Assembly: GCA_024640225.1 (NCBI GenBank)
Contig: JAHEFK010000006.1
Span: forward strand, 41,588-88,850
Length of the DNA stretch: 47,263 bases
Source of the DNA: Bacteroidota bacterium
Lineage (GTDB): Bacteria > Bacteroidota > Bacteroidia > Chitinophagales > Chitinophagaceae
Reading direction: 5' to 3'
How positions within the stretch are numbered: the first letter of the stretch is position 1; the number at the start of each line of letters is the position of its first letter. Both the position numbers and the translations under genes were made by a program. The notes below the pieces were generated by a model. That model made no database searches and was not told where the DNA came from. It saw nothing but the letters and a program-made list of their open reading frames with translations. Shown one piece after another: positions 34,303 through 43,618 of this stretch.

Positions 34303-35742
34303 ATGCAATTCAAATTTAGTAATGCTACTAAGCACCCATACGAAATTATTTTAGTGGATGATAAAAACTTAAAACCACTTAATAAACTTATCAGTAAAAA
34401 AGAACTCGACTATGTTGTAAAATCTAAATCCAATGAACAAACTATAATAACACTAAACAGATTAGATAGTCTTAAATTAGTTGTACTTGTAAAACAGAAA
34501 AAAAGCAAAAGCGATACCGATGAGGCAATTCGTAAGCTGGGCGCTAGTGTGCAATCAATTTTAAATTCCCATAAAGCAAAACAAGCATTTATTCAATCTA
34601 CTTGTGCTGCAAATGGAGTTTCTTATCTTTTTGCAGAAGGCTTATCATTGGCTAACTATCAGTTTTTAAATTATAAATCAGATGCTAAAAAACTAACACA
34701 TAGTTTAACGACCTTATTGTTTTCTAAAAATAGTTTTACTGCTACCGAATTAAATCAACTTGATATACTATACAAAGCCATTAGCAAAGCAAGAGATTTA
34801 GTGAATGAGCCTTTGCAAACGCTTACTGCCACCGCTTTAGCAGATGCCTTCAAAAGCATGGGTAAAGAAGCCGGTTTTAAAGTAACTGTCCTTAACAAAG
34901 AGCAAATCACGAATGAGAAAATGGGCGGCATTTTAGCGGTAAATAGAGGAAGTATCCTTCCACCCACTTTTTCTATTATGGAATACAAACCTAAAAATGC
35001 GCACAACAAACAACCTATCGTTTTAGTAGGCAAAGGAATTGTATATGATACGGGTGGCTTAAGTTTAAAACCTACTCCAGCATCTATGGATAGAATGAAA
35101 AGCGACATGAGTGGATCGGCTGTTGTAAGTGCTACTATCTATGCTGCTTCTTTGCTTCAACTTCCTTTGCATATTATTGCATTAGTACCTGCAACTGAAA
35201 ATAGACCTGGCGAAAACGCTTATGTACCAGGTGATGTTATAACTATGTACAGCGGAAAAACTGTAGAAGTTTTAAATACCGATGCTGAAGGAAGACTGGT
35301 ATTAGCCGATGCTTTGCATTGGGCAAAACGATATGAACCAGCATTAGTTGTAGATTTCGCAACCCTTACTGGTGCAGCAGCAGCAGCGATAGGCGATGTG
35401 GGCATTGTGTGTATGGGCAACGCTGATGAAAACACTAAACTTGCATTGAAAACCGCTGGTGCAAATCAATACGAACGCTTAGTTGAATTCCCTATGTGGG
35501 ATGAATATGGCGATATGATTAAAAGCGATATTGCTGATTTAAAAAATATTGGCGGTCCATACGGGGGCGCTATCACAGCAGGTAAATTCTTAGAACATTT
35601 TGTAGACTACCCTTGGATGCATTTTGACATTGCAGGTGTTTCTTTAAACATGAGTAAGAAAGGATACCACCCTGTTGGTGGCACAGCCTATGGCGTGCGC
35701 ATGCTATTGGATTTTTTAATGCATTATACAATCCAGAAATAA
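34303..35742 (+). CDS. M17 family leucyl aminopeptidase
   Basis: 479 residues. Cytosolic dinuclear-zinc exopeptidase releasing N-terminal residues. The C-terminal catalytic domain contains VGKGIVYDTGGLSLKPT (metal-binding Lys and Asp), MKSDMSGSAVV (second Asp), and NTDAEGRLVLADAL (Asp, Glu and the catalytic Arg). The N-terminal half is divergent, as is normal for the family. Begins a plus-strand run with pdxA (36 nt gap), an M16 peptidase and a glycosyltransferase. Confidence 0.96.
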   Translation: MQFKFSNATKHPYEIILVDDKNLKPLNKLISKKELDYVVKSKSNEQTIITLNRLDSLKLVVLVKQKKSKSDTDEAIRKLGASVQSILNSHKAKQAFIQSTCAANGVSYLFAEGLSLANYQFLNYKSDAKKLTHSLTTLLFSKNSFTATELNQLDILYKAISKARDLVNEPLQTLTATALADAFKSMGKEAGFKVTVLNKEQITNEKMGGILAVNRGSILPPTFSIMEYKPKNAHNKQPIVLVGKGIVYDTGGLSLKPTPASMDRMKSDMSGSAVVSATIYAASLLQLPLHIIALVPATENRPGENAYVPGDVITMYSGKTVEVLNTDAEGRLVLADALHWAKRYEPALVVDFATLTGAAAAAIGDVGIVCMGNADENTKLALKTAGANQYERLVEFPMWDEYGDMIKSDIADLKNIGGPYGGAITAGKFLEHFVDYPWMHFDIAGVSLNMSKKGYHPVGGTAYGVRMLLDFLMHYTIQK

Positions 35743-35778
35743 TACGCTACTTTTAACCACAAATCAAGACGCAACAAC

Positions 35779-36840
35779 ATGAATGAAAAACCAATAATAG
35801 GTATTACCACAGGTGATTTAAATGGAATAGGATTAGAAGTGATCATTAAAACACTTTCTGATACCCGTGTAGTCGATCGATGCACACCTGTTATATTTGC
35901 ATCTAATAAGGTTATCAATTATTACAGACGAATAGCAGTCGACAGTCCTTTTACTTTTAATAGCATTAAAGATTTTACCAAAATCAATAACAAACAGATT
36001 AATATTTTTAATTGTTGGGAAGAGGATGTAGCCATGCAACCGGGCGTGCTAACTGATTTGGGAGGCAAATATGCTGTTCGCTCGTTAACCGTAGCAGCAC
36101 AATGCTTAAAAGACGGACAATTAGATGCTTTAGTTACAGCGCCCATCAATAAAGCAAATACGCAAAGCAATGACTTCCCTTATACTGGACATACTCCTTA
36201 TCTAAAAAATCTATTTTCTGCAAACGATGCTTTAATGATTTTGTATAAGGACGATTTTAGAGTTGCGCTCGCTACCGAGCATATACCTATTGCTGATGTG
36301 GCTAAGCATATCACTAAAGAATTGATCAATGCAAAATTGCAAACACTTCGTCAATCGCTACAAAAAGATTTTGGTATCGACAAACCCAAAATAGCCGTAT
36401 TGGGTATGAACCCACATGCTGGTGATAATGGCACCATCGGCAAAGAAGAAGAGCTTATTTTAAAACCAGCAATCGACACCTTATTTCAACAAGGGCATTT
36501 GGTTTTTGGGCCCTATAGCGCTGATGCGTTTTTTGCAAGGGGTTCTTACAAAGAGTTTGATGCTGTATTAGCCATGTATCATGACCAAGGACTTGTTGCG
36601 TTTAAAACAATTGCACAAGGCGAAGGAGTTAACTATACAGCTGGATTAAGCAAAGTAAGAACATCTCCCGATCATGGAACAGCCTTTGATATCGCAGGCA
36701 AAAACGAAGCAGATCCCACTTCCTTTAGAGAAGCTTTATTTAGCGCGATTGATATCATACAACAACGCGAAGAATACGCAAGCAATACTGCCAATCCATT
36801 ACGTAAAGGTAAAATTGAAGTAGAACGAGGCGTTGTGTAA
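35779..36840 (+). CDS. pdxA: 4-hydroxythreonine-4-phosphate dehydrogenase
   Basis: 353 residues. It oxidises 4-phosphohydroxy-L-threonine in the DXP-independent branch step of pyridoxal phosphate synthesis, using NAD and a divalent metal. The three metal-ligating His motifs are present: YTGHTPYL, MNPHAGDNGTIG and MYHDQGLVAFK; the N-terminal IGITTGDLNGIGLEVIIK and DHGTAFDIAGKNEADP are family signatures. Presence implies de novo vitamin B6 synthesis of the pdxJ type. Other pdx genes are not in the window. Confidence 0.96.
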   Translation: MNEKPIIGITTGDLNGIGLEVIIKTLSDTRVVDRCTPVIFASNKVINYYRRIAVDSPFTFNSIKDFTKINNKQINIFNCWEEDVAMQPGVLTDLGGKYAVRSLTVAAQCLKDGQLDALVTAPINKANTQSNDFPYTGHTPYLKNLFSANDALMILYKDDFRVALATEHIPIADVAKHITKELINAKLQTLRQSLQKDFGIDKPKIAVLGMNPHAGDNGTIGKEEELILKPAIDTLFQQGHLVFGPYSADAFFARGSYKEFDAVLAMYHDQGLVAFKTIAQGEGVNYTAGLSKVRTSPDHGTAFDIAGKNEADPTSFREALFSAIDIIQQREEYASNTANPLRKGKIEVERGVV

Positions 36841-36850
36841 AATTTAAACT

Positions 36851-38086
36851 ATGTTAGAATACAAAAAAATCACCTTATCAAACGGATTGCGTTTTTTATA
36901 TCACGAAGATAGAACCACACCCATGGTGGCGCTTAATGTGCTTTACGATGTAGGTGCTAGAGATGAAGACAAAGAACGTACTGGTTTTGCCCATCTGTTT
37001 GAACACCTCATGTTTGGTGGCTCTATTAATATTCCAGAATATGATACACCCCTTCAAATGGCAGGTGGAGAGAACAACGCTTATACAACCAACGATATTA
37101 CCAACTATTATATTCAATTACCCGCCGAGAATATAGAAACGGCTTTTTGGTTGGAAAGTGATCGAATGCTCTCTTTAGCTTTTAGTGAGAAGAGCTTAGA
37201 TGTGCAACGCAAAGTAGTATGCGAAGAATTTAAAGAGCATTATATCAATAAACCTTATGGTGATGTATGGAAACACTTACGTGCACTCGCCTACCAACAA
37301 CATCCTTATCAATGGATGACCATTGGTAAAGAACTTGCACATATAGAGCAAGCACAATTAGAAGATGTAAAGGCCTTTTTCAAAAAACATTACAACCCTC
37401 AAAATGCCGTAGTCTGTATTGCAGGCAATTGCTCATTTGATGAAGTAGTAGCGCTTGCAAAAAAATGGTTTGAACCCATACCTGCTGGTGAAAAATATAT
37501 TCGCAATATTGCACCAGAGCCTACGCAAACAGCAGCGCGCCATTTGGAAGTGCATGCCGATGTGCCTTCCGATGCCTTATACATGGCATGGCATATCGCT
37601 CCAAGATTAGATCCATCGTATTATGCCACAGACATTATAACCGAGATCATGGGGCATGGCAATGCTTCTAGACTGTATCAGAAGTTAGTGAAAGAACAAC
37701 AATTATTTTCTTCTATTCAATGCTATCATACCGGCAGTGTTGAAGCTGGATTGTTAGTCATTGACGGTAAAATTAGAAATGATCAATCTATTGAAGTTGC
37801 TTATGAAGCCGTTGAAAAAGAAATTGCCTTATTGCTTGCAGAGGGCATTAGCGATTTTGAGCTTACCAAATCAAAAAATAAATTAGAGGCTATGATCGTT
37901 TTTGAAGATATGCAATTACTATCTAGAGCCAATAATTTAGCATTCTATGAACTTTTAGGTGATGCAGAGAAAATAAATCAAGAATGGGATCATTATAATG
38001 CTGTTACAAAAGAAGAATTAATGCAAGTAGCACATCGCATTTTTATGCCCAATAATAAAAACACCTTGTTTTATAAAAGAAAATAA
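36851..38086 (+). CDS. M16 family zinc metallopeptidase
   Basis: 411 residues. The inverted zinc motif HxxEH is in GFAHLFEHLMFGG, and the third ligand Glu follows in QRKVVCEEFKEHY, so this is the catalytic half of the family. ENNAYTTNDITNYYIQLP and YNPQNAVVCIAGN are typical. It ends with GMLL-like interaction regions, then TAATG overlap of one base with the glycosyltransferase gene. No partner inactive M16 subunit is next to it; single-chain homodimer is likely. No signal peptide, so cytoplasmic or atypically exported. Confidence 0.95.
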   Translation: MLEYKKITLSNGLRFLYHEDRTTPMVALNVLYDVGARDEDKERTGFAHLFEHLMFGGSINIPEYDTPLQMAGGENNAYTTNDITNYYIQLPAENIETAFWLESDRMLSLAFSEKSLDVQRKVVCEEFKEHYINKPYGDVWKHLRALAYQQHPYQWMTIGKELAHIEQAQLEDVKAFFKKHYNPQNAVVCIAGNCSFDEVVALAKKWFEPIPAGEKYIRNIAPEPTQTAARHLEVHADVPSDALYMAWHIAPRLDPSYYATDIITEIMGHGNASRLYQKLVKEQQLFSSIQCYHTGSVEAGLLVIDGKIRNDQSIEVAYEAVEKEIALLLAEGISDFELTKSKNKLEAMIVFEDMQLLSRANNLAFYELLGDAEKINQEWDHYNAVTKEELMQVAHRIFMPNNKNTLFYKRK

Positions 38087-39072
38087 TGGGTCCGAGTATA
38101 TCTGTTGTTATACCTACTTATAAAGGGAAAGCTTTGTTGGCTCAAAACTTGCCGAGTGTCTTTCATGCACTCGAACAAGCTACTACCACATTCGAAATTA
38201 TTGTAGTTGACGATGCTTCACTCGATGACACTGCAGCATTTTTACAAGAACACTACCCCTCTATAAAATTGCTAAGTAATGAAACAAATAAAGGGTTTTC
38301 ACCTACCATCAATAAAGGTATTTTTGCCGCTCAATACGAATGGGTATTGCTGCTGAACAATGACGTAAAATTATTACCTACTTATTTTACTGCTTTAATT
38401 CCTCATTTAGAAAACAAAAATTGCTTTGGTATCATGGGCAAAATTATTGGCTATGACAATGATGCATTACAAGACAGTGCCAAATATCCTAAATGCACTT
38501 TATTAAATATCAATGGTACTACCAACTATCAATTTGTAAATGAAACGCAGCGCAGTGCTATATATACCTTTATGCTTTCTGGAGCCAATGCACTAGTGAA
38601 TAGAGAGAAATTGCTGTTGCTTAATGGCTTTTGCGAATTGTATGCTCCTTTTTATTGGGAAGATGTAGACCTCTCTATTAGAGCTTGGAAGATGGGTTGG
38701 GAGTGTTTATATGAACCTAATGCTATATGCAGGCATCCGGCTTCTACAACAGTAAAAAGCAATTTTAAAAAAAGACAGACGGCCATAATTGCTAACAGAA
38801 ATAAGTTACTCTTGCATTGTATTCATTTAGATACGGCTGCATTGATCTTATATCAATTCAAACTTTTAGGCAAATCAATTTTTGCTTTGATACGATTTAA
38901 TTTTTCTTTTTTAAAGAGCTGCTATTTATACCTCCAGCTAGTACCGAAGGCTTTGAAAACTAGAACAGCCTTTAAACAATTACAGGCTGCACATCATCAA
39001 AACAAAACCCTATCTGATTGCTATCAATTTATAAAAAAGAGTATTGGCGAAGAGGCGATTACTTTGTTTTAA
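38086..39072 (+). CDS. Family 2 glycosyltransferase (rhamnosyl/galactofuranosyl type)
   Basis: 328 residues, GT-A fold: SVVIPTYKGK at the start, IIVVDDASLDDTAAFL (nucleotide-sugar site), LLNNDVKLLP (the metal DxD equivalent), ALVNREKLLLLNGF and YWEDVDLSIRAWKMGW (catalytic-base region). This pattern is the WcaA/WbbL-like group that builds envelope polysaccharides. The C-terminal 90 residues are basic and hydrophobic and likely membrane-associated. Its ATG overlaps the M16 stop; its 3' end overlaps the convergent GH2 gene by 14 nt. Confidence 0.92.
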   Translation: MGPSISVVIPTYKGKALLAQNLPSVFHALEQATTTFEIIVVDDASLDDTAAFLQEHYPSIKLLSNETNKGFSPTINKGIFAAQYEWVLLLNNDVKLLPTYFTALIPHLENKNCFGIMGKIIGYDNDALQDSAKYPKCTLLNINGTTNYQFVNETQRSAIYTFMLSGANALVNREKLLLLNGFCELYAPFYWEDVDLSIRAWKMGWECLYEPNAICRHPASTTVKSNFKKRQTAIIANRNKLLLHCIHLDTAALILYQFKLLGKSIFALIRFNFSFLKSCYLYLQLVPKALKTRTAFKQLQAAHHQNKTLSDCYQFIKKSIGEEAITLF

Positions 39073-40750
39073 TTGGCTTATTATAAATATGCTTCAAGGT
39101 ATAATAAGCTTTCTTTTTAGCCCCGTAGTAATCAATTATACTCCAACTAATAGCTGGCCAACAATCATTCCATTGCCAAACTAAAGAACCCATACAATAG
39201 GGTGCAGCATGGAGCTGAGTCGTTGCTGCTATAGCTACTGCCTTACTTTGTAATTGCTGTGTAGCTTGTATATACGTATCGAAACTTGAATACGTCAAAT
39301 TTTCTTGTTTCAAATAGGCATTAATGGTAGCAAAACCTGTTGCGTGTTTTTGATGAGCTAACAATGCAGGAGCAGCAAGATGTAAATCCTTGTTCGATAA
39401 AAATTTTATCAAACTTTTTTTGTTGGGAACACTTTGCATACCATACTCACTCATAAATCGAGGTACCTTTTTAGCATAGGTACTAATGGGCTCCATACCC
39501 CACCATACACCCCAATAATGCATATCGCCGGAATATACACTCGTATCATTGCCCCACCCTATTTTTGGTGAACTAGCGATATACGGTCGGTCATCTAATT
39601 GATGTATCAATGCTGGTATTTCTTTTTCAAAAAACAATTGATATGCATTCCATAATTCATTTTTACTTGCATCGGACAATTGATAGGATTTAGTCCAGCC
39701 CCAATTATGCCAAGCTTCATCTATTTCATTATTCCCACACCATAAAACAATGCACTGGTATTTACGTAAGCGCTTAATATTATCATTCAATTCAGCAAAA
39801 ACAGATTGCTTAAACGAGGAGTCGCTCGGATACATAGCTCCTGCAAACATCAAATCTTGCCAAACATAGATGCCTAAAGAATCACACAATTGGTAAAATA
39901 TATCTTGTTCATAAATTCCACCTCCCCATACGCGCAGCATATTGATACCTGCTTGTTTGGCCGCCACTAATAAATGTCTGTAACGATCATGACTTATAGC
40001 TGGCAAAAACATATCGGCTGGCACCCAATTAGCGCCCTTCATAAATACAGCTTGCTTATTGATCTTAAAGTAAAAACTAGATCCGATACTATCTACTTGT
40101 TGAACTAATTCTATTGTTGGATGCTTCGTTAAAACTTGCTCTTTTTCTTCGCCTTCCACAATAGTTACTGGTTTCCAAATACCAAGGGTGAGTATACGCG
40201 GAGCAAAATCCCAGCCAAATTGATATTGTGCTTTTCTTACAAAGTTGCGTGTATTTTCACATGGTAAAACGGTAGGATATTGTTTTGCTATGCTATCGGC
40301 TCTTTGCTCTACATTATATAAAACAACTTTTAGCACATTGTTTTGAAGTTTTACTAATTTACTAATATCAAACTTCCAGGTTCTAAACATATTATCGGTG
40401 GTACCAAGCAATATGTTGTTAAAGTAAATAGCCGCATAGGTATCAATACCTTCAAAAATTAATTGAATGCGTTTTTTAGCAGGCGCTTGAACCGGATAAT
40501 CAAACTGTGTTTGATAGATCCAATTCGTTTTTCCAACCCATTGAATGCTATCAACATTTGTTGACCAATAAGGATTGGGTATTTTATGATGCCGAAGCAA
40601 ATCTTGTTGTACCGTACCGGGTACTTGTGCAGAAAAATATTGAGTGCTACCTTCTTTGCAAAAACGCCAATGCATCTTTATTGTTGCTTGTGAGGTTGAA
40701 GCAAAACAACAATAACAAAAGAAAATAAAAATGATTTTGTTTATAGGCAT
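39059..40750 (-). CDS. Compact GH2 beta-mannosidase-like glycoside hydrolase lacking middle and C-terminal sandwich domains
   Basis: 563 residues from the ATG at 40750, with a signal peptide (IIFIFFCYCCFASTSQA). The N-terminal jelly roll (about 25-205: VPGTVQQDLLRHHKIPNPYW, LIFEGIDTYAAIYFNNI, RKAQYQFGWDFAPRI) is intact. Then only about 40 residues separate it from the TIM barrel, where about 110 of Ig-like domain would be expected. The barrel has FMKGANWVPADMFLP, MLRVWGGGIYE, the acid/base Glu in LWCGNNEIDEAW, and the nucleophile Glu in FMSEYGMQS. It stops soon after LVWQWNDCWPAISWSIIDYY, so the usual C-terminal domains (about 200 residues) are absent. Reading frame is intact and both catalytic Glu are kept, so it is a reduced rather than broken enzyme. 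Last gene of a long minus-strand run, 2 nt after galE. Confidence 0.85.
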   Translation of the reverse strand: MPINKIIFIFFCYCCFASTSQATIKMHWRFCKEGSTQYFSAQVPGTVQQDLLRHHKIPNPYWSTNVDSIQWVGKTNWIYQTQFDYPVQAPAKKRIQLIFEGIDTYAAIYFNNILLGTTDNMFRTWKFDISKLVKLQNNVLKVVLYNVEQRADSIAKQYPTVLPCENTRNFVRKAQYQFGWDFAPRILTLGIWKPVTIVEGEEKEQVLTKHPTIELVQQVDSIGSSFYFKINKQAVFMKGANWVPADMFLPAISHDRYRHLLVAAKQAGINMLRVWGGGIYEQDIFYQLCDSLGIYVWQDLMFAGAMYPSDSSFKQSVFAELNDNIKRLRKYQCIVLWCGNNEIDEAWHNWGWTKSYQLSDASKNELWNAYQLFFEKEIPALIHQLDDRPYIASSPKIGWGNDTSVYSGDMHYWGVWWGMEPISTYAKKVPRFMSEYGMQSVPNKKSLIKFLSNKDLHLAAPALLAHQKHATGFATINAYLKQENLTYSSFDTYIQATQQLQSKAVAIAATTQLHAAPYCMGSLVWQWNDCWPAISWSIIDYYGAKKKAYYTLKHIYNKPIKTK

Positions 40751-40752
40751 AC

Positions 40753-41790
40753 TTATATCATACCGGCAGTTCTCCAAACAGCCAACTGTTCTTCCCAACG
40801 CCATGCGGTTTCCATCATTTGCTCAATCGAATATGTGCACTCCCAATTTAAAATAGTACGGGCTTTGGTGCAATCGGCATACACGGCTTCTACATCACCT
40901 GGTCGGCGAGGACCTAGCTCGTAGGAAAGTGATCGACCCGTTACTTTTTCAAACGCATGTATTAATTCTAATACACTCACTCCATTTCCACTACCTAAAT
41001 TATATATATCAAAATTAGGTGCTGAAGTTTGCTGCAGTGTATACTCAAGCGCTTTGGTATGTGCATGTGCAATATCCATAACATGAACGTAATCGCGAAT
41101 ACAAGAACCATCTCGGGTTGCATAATCATTACCATGCACTTGCATTTTTGCAATTTTTCCAATAGCAGTTTGCGTAATTACAGGCACAATATTCTCTGGC
41201 TTTTCTTGAAGATCGCCTAATAAACCGGAGGGATGCGAACCTACTGGATTGAAATAGCGTAATAAGCTAATTTTCATAGCGGGATGTTGCGCAGCAACAT
41301 CTTTGCAAATAATTTCTCCCATTTGCTTTGTACTAGCATAGGGCGATTGTGCTTCTTTGATTGTTTCTAATTCGGTAACGGGTAAATGATCTGGATTTCC
41401 GTATACAGAACAAGATGAAGAAAAAACAAAGCTTTGTACATTATGTTTTGTCGCTTCCTCTAATAGATGCATTAAAGAAAGCAAATTATTTTGATAGTAT
41501 CGTAATGGTTGCATCACCGATTCTCCAACCCACTTAAATGCAGCAAAATGAATAATGCCATCTATATTGGGATGCTCTTCAAAAAGCAATGCGGTGCTTT
41601 TTTTATCTGTTAAATCTATAGTGTAATGCGGTATATCAACACCAGTAATTTTTCTTACATTTTCTAATAATAACAAATAACCTCTCGATAGATTATCTAC
41701 AGAAATAACGTCATGGCCATTATTGATTAAATCAACCATAGTATGACTTCCAATATATCCACAAGCGCCCGTAACTAGTATTTTTGCCAT
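40753..41790 (-). CDS. galE: UDP-glucose 4-epimerase
   Basis: 345 residues, extended SDR family. Interconverts UDP-glucose and UDP-galactose with tightly bound NAD. ILVTGACGYIGSHTMVDLIN is the NAD-binding Gly motif; SSSCSVYG gives the catalytic Ser/Thr, and YASTKQMGE the Tyr-x3-Lys pair. YFNPVGSHPSGLLG and GPRRPGDVEAVYAD are typical of GalE itself. Lies between an MsbA-like exporter (8 nt) and the GH2 gene, with glycosyltransferases nearby, consistent with envelope polysaccharide supply. Confidence 0.96.
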   Translation of the reverse strand: MAKILVTGACGYIGSHTMVDLINNGHDVISVDNLSRGYLLLLENVRKITGVDIPHYTIDLTDKKSTALLFEEHPNIDGIIHFAAFKWVGESVMQPLRYYQNNLLSLMHLLEEATKHNVQSFVFSSSCSVYGNPDHLPVTELETIKEAQSPYASTKQMGEIICKDVAAQHPAMKISLLRYFNPVGSHPSGLLGDLQEKPENIVPVITQTAIGKIAKMQVHGNDYATRDGSCIRDYVHVMDIAHAHTKALEYTLQQTSAPNFDIYNLGSGNGVSVLELIHAFEKVTGRSLSYELGPRRPGDVEAVYADCTKARTILNWECTYSIEQMMETAWRWEEQLAVWRTAGMI

Positions 41791-41798
41791 TATCTATC

Positions 41799-43613
41799 TT
41801 ATTTAACTTGTTGCATGTTTACTAATTCTTGATATAAACCTTCCTCTTGCATTAGCGCATCGTGCTTACCGCGTTGAACGATTTTTCCTTTCTGCATAAC
41901 TATAATTTCGTCTGCATGCTGTACGGTAGATAAACGATGGGCAATCACAATACAGGTTCTGTTCACCATTAACTGATTAATAGCATCTTGCACAATACGT
42001 TCACTTTGGGTGTCCAAAGAAGAGGTAGCTTCATCTAAAATAAGAATAGAAGGGTTTTTTAATACCGCTCTTGCAATCGTTACGCGTTGGCGCTCACCAC
42101 CACTCAATTTAGAACCTCTATCACCTACATTGGTTTGATACCCTTCTTCTTTAGCAACAATGAAATTATGGGCATTTGCAATTTTAGCGGCATCGGTAAT
42201 TTGTGCCTCTGTGGCACCACCGGTACCTAAAGCAATATTATTGTATATCGTATCATTGAATAAAATGGCATCTTGATTGACGATACCCATCAATCTACGA
42301 ATATCTTCCATCTTATAAGATCGAATATCTTGACCGTCTATTAAAATTTGTCCTGCACTTACATCATGAAAACGAGGAATTAAATCTACTAAGGTCGATT
42401 TTCCGGAACCCGATGAGCCTACTAAAGCAATGACTTTGCCTTTTGGAATACTTAAATTAATATCGCTTAACACCACTTGATCGCCATACTGAAAAGACAC
42501 TTGCTTAAACTCAATAGCGTGCTCGAATTGCGCAATAGGTTTAGCTTCCGCTGCATCGGTCAACGTATTGGGTGCTGACAATAATGCTTCGATTCTATCG
42601 AGTGCTGCTGTACCTTTTTTAATATTGAAGAAAGAAGTAGACAGATTTTTGAAGGGTGTAATGATTTGTGAAAAAAGTACAATAAATACGATGAATGATT
42701 CGGGGCTTAAACTTGCTTCTTTTGCAAAAATCAATTTACCACCAAACCACAATACCATACTTAAAACAATAACCCCCATGGATTCTGATAAAGGAGAAGC
42801 CAATTCGCGTTTAGCAGCCAATGCATTATTACTTCTAAATAATAAATTATTAGACTGCATATATTTTAAATGCATTTGTTTTTCAGCATTAAAAGCTTTT
42901 ATAATGCGCATGCCAGAAAGTGTTTCTTCTAACATACTTAGCATGCTACCCAATTGCTCTCTAATATGATTAGAGGAGCTATATAGAGATTTACCAATTC
43001 GTCCAATCAAAAATCCCGCTATAGGTAAGAAAACTATTAAGAAAAGGGTAAGCTTAAAACTAATAGCAATCATTGAAGCAAAATACACTAATATCGTTAA
43101 CGGCTCACGAATAAATACTTCTAACGTTGCCATGATTGACAACTCTACTTCGTTGATATCATTCGTCATTTTAGATATTAAATCCCCTTTTCGTTCTTCG
43201 GTAAAAAAACCAATAGGTAAAGAAAGTACTTTTTGATACAAATCATTCCGCAATCTTCTCAATACCGCATTGCGCAGCGGATTCATGATATATAGAGAAA
43301 TATAAAGAAATAAATTCTTCAATAAAATCATAGTTATCAAAACACCACATATAAACAACAAGGCATTCATAGGGCCCTCATTGCGAACAATAGATTGCAC
43401 ATACGAAGTGGCCATTTGCAACAAATTGCCAGCATTGGTGCTGGCATTAGTTGTTGGCAATGATGTTTTACCAAACAACACATTCATAAAAGGCCCTAAT
43501 GCACTAAAAGAAATAGCGCCAAATAAAATAGCTAAAATATTAGTGAAAAAATACAATGCAATTTTCCCTTTATAATCGGCTAAGTATTTTAATATTCTAC
43601 CTACTTTTTTCAT
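41799..43613 (-). CDS. MsbA-like ABC exporter (fused permease and ATPase)
   Basis: 604 residues: six-helix transmembrane domain (about 15-330) and nucleotide-binding domain (about 360-604). Walker A is LVGSSGSGKSTLVD, the ABC signature LSGGERQRV, Walker B ILILDEATSSLD, and the switch His is in CIVIAHRLSTV. Homodimer in the inner membrane. Homologues flip lipid A or other lipids; the actual substrate is not shown. A hydrophilic insertion rich in Asn/Ser/Thr (TSLPTTNASTNAGN) lies in the first periplasmic loop, a common Bacteroidota feature. 5 nt after cysS and 8 nt before galE. Confidence 0.93.
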   Translation of the reverse strand: MKKVGRILKYLADYKGKIALYFFTNILAILFGAISFSALGPFMNVLFGKTSLPTTNASTNAGNLLQMATSYVQSIVRNEGPMNALLFICGVLITMILLKNLFLYISLYIMNPLRNAVLRRLRNDLYQKVLSLPIGFFTEERKGDLISKMTNDINEVELSIMATLEVFIREPLTILVYFASMIAISFKLTLFLIVFLPIAGFLIGRIGKSLYSSSNHIREQLGSMLSMLEETLSGMRIIKAFNAEKQMHLKYMQSNNLLFRSNNALAAKRELASPLSESMGVIVLSMVLWFGGKLIFAKEASLSPESFIVFIVLFSQIITPFKNLSTSFFNIKKGTAALDRIEALLSAPNTLTDAAEAKPIAQFEHAIEFKQVSFQYGDQVVLSDINLSIPKGKVIALVGSSGSGKSTLVDLIPRFHDVSAGQILIDGQDIRSYKMEDIRRLMGIVNQDAILFNDTIYNNIALGTGGATEAQITDAAKIANAHNFIVAKEEGYQTNVGDRGSKLSGGERQRVTIARAVLKNPSILILDEATSSLDTQSERIVQDAINQLMVNRTCIVIAHRLSTVQHADEIIVMQKGKIVQRGKHDALMQEEGLYQELVNMQQVK

Positions 43614-43618
43614 AGTAT

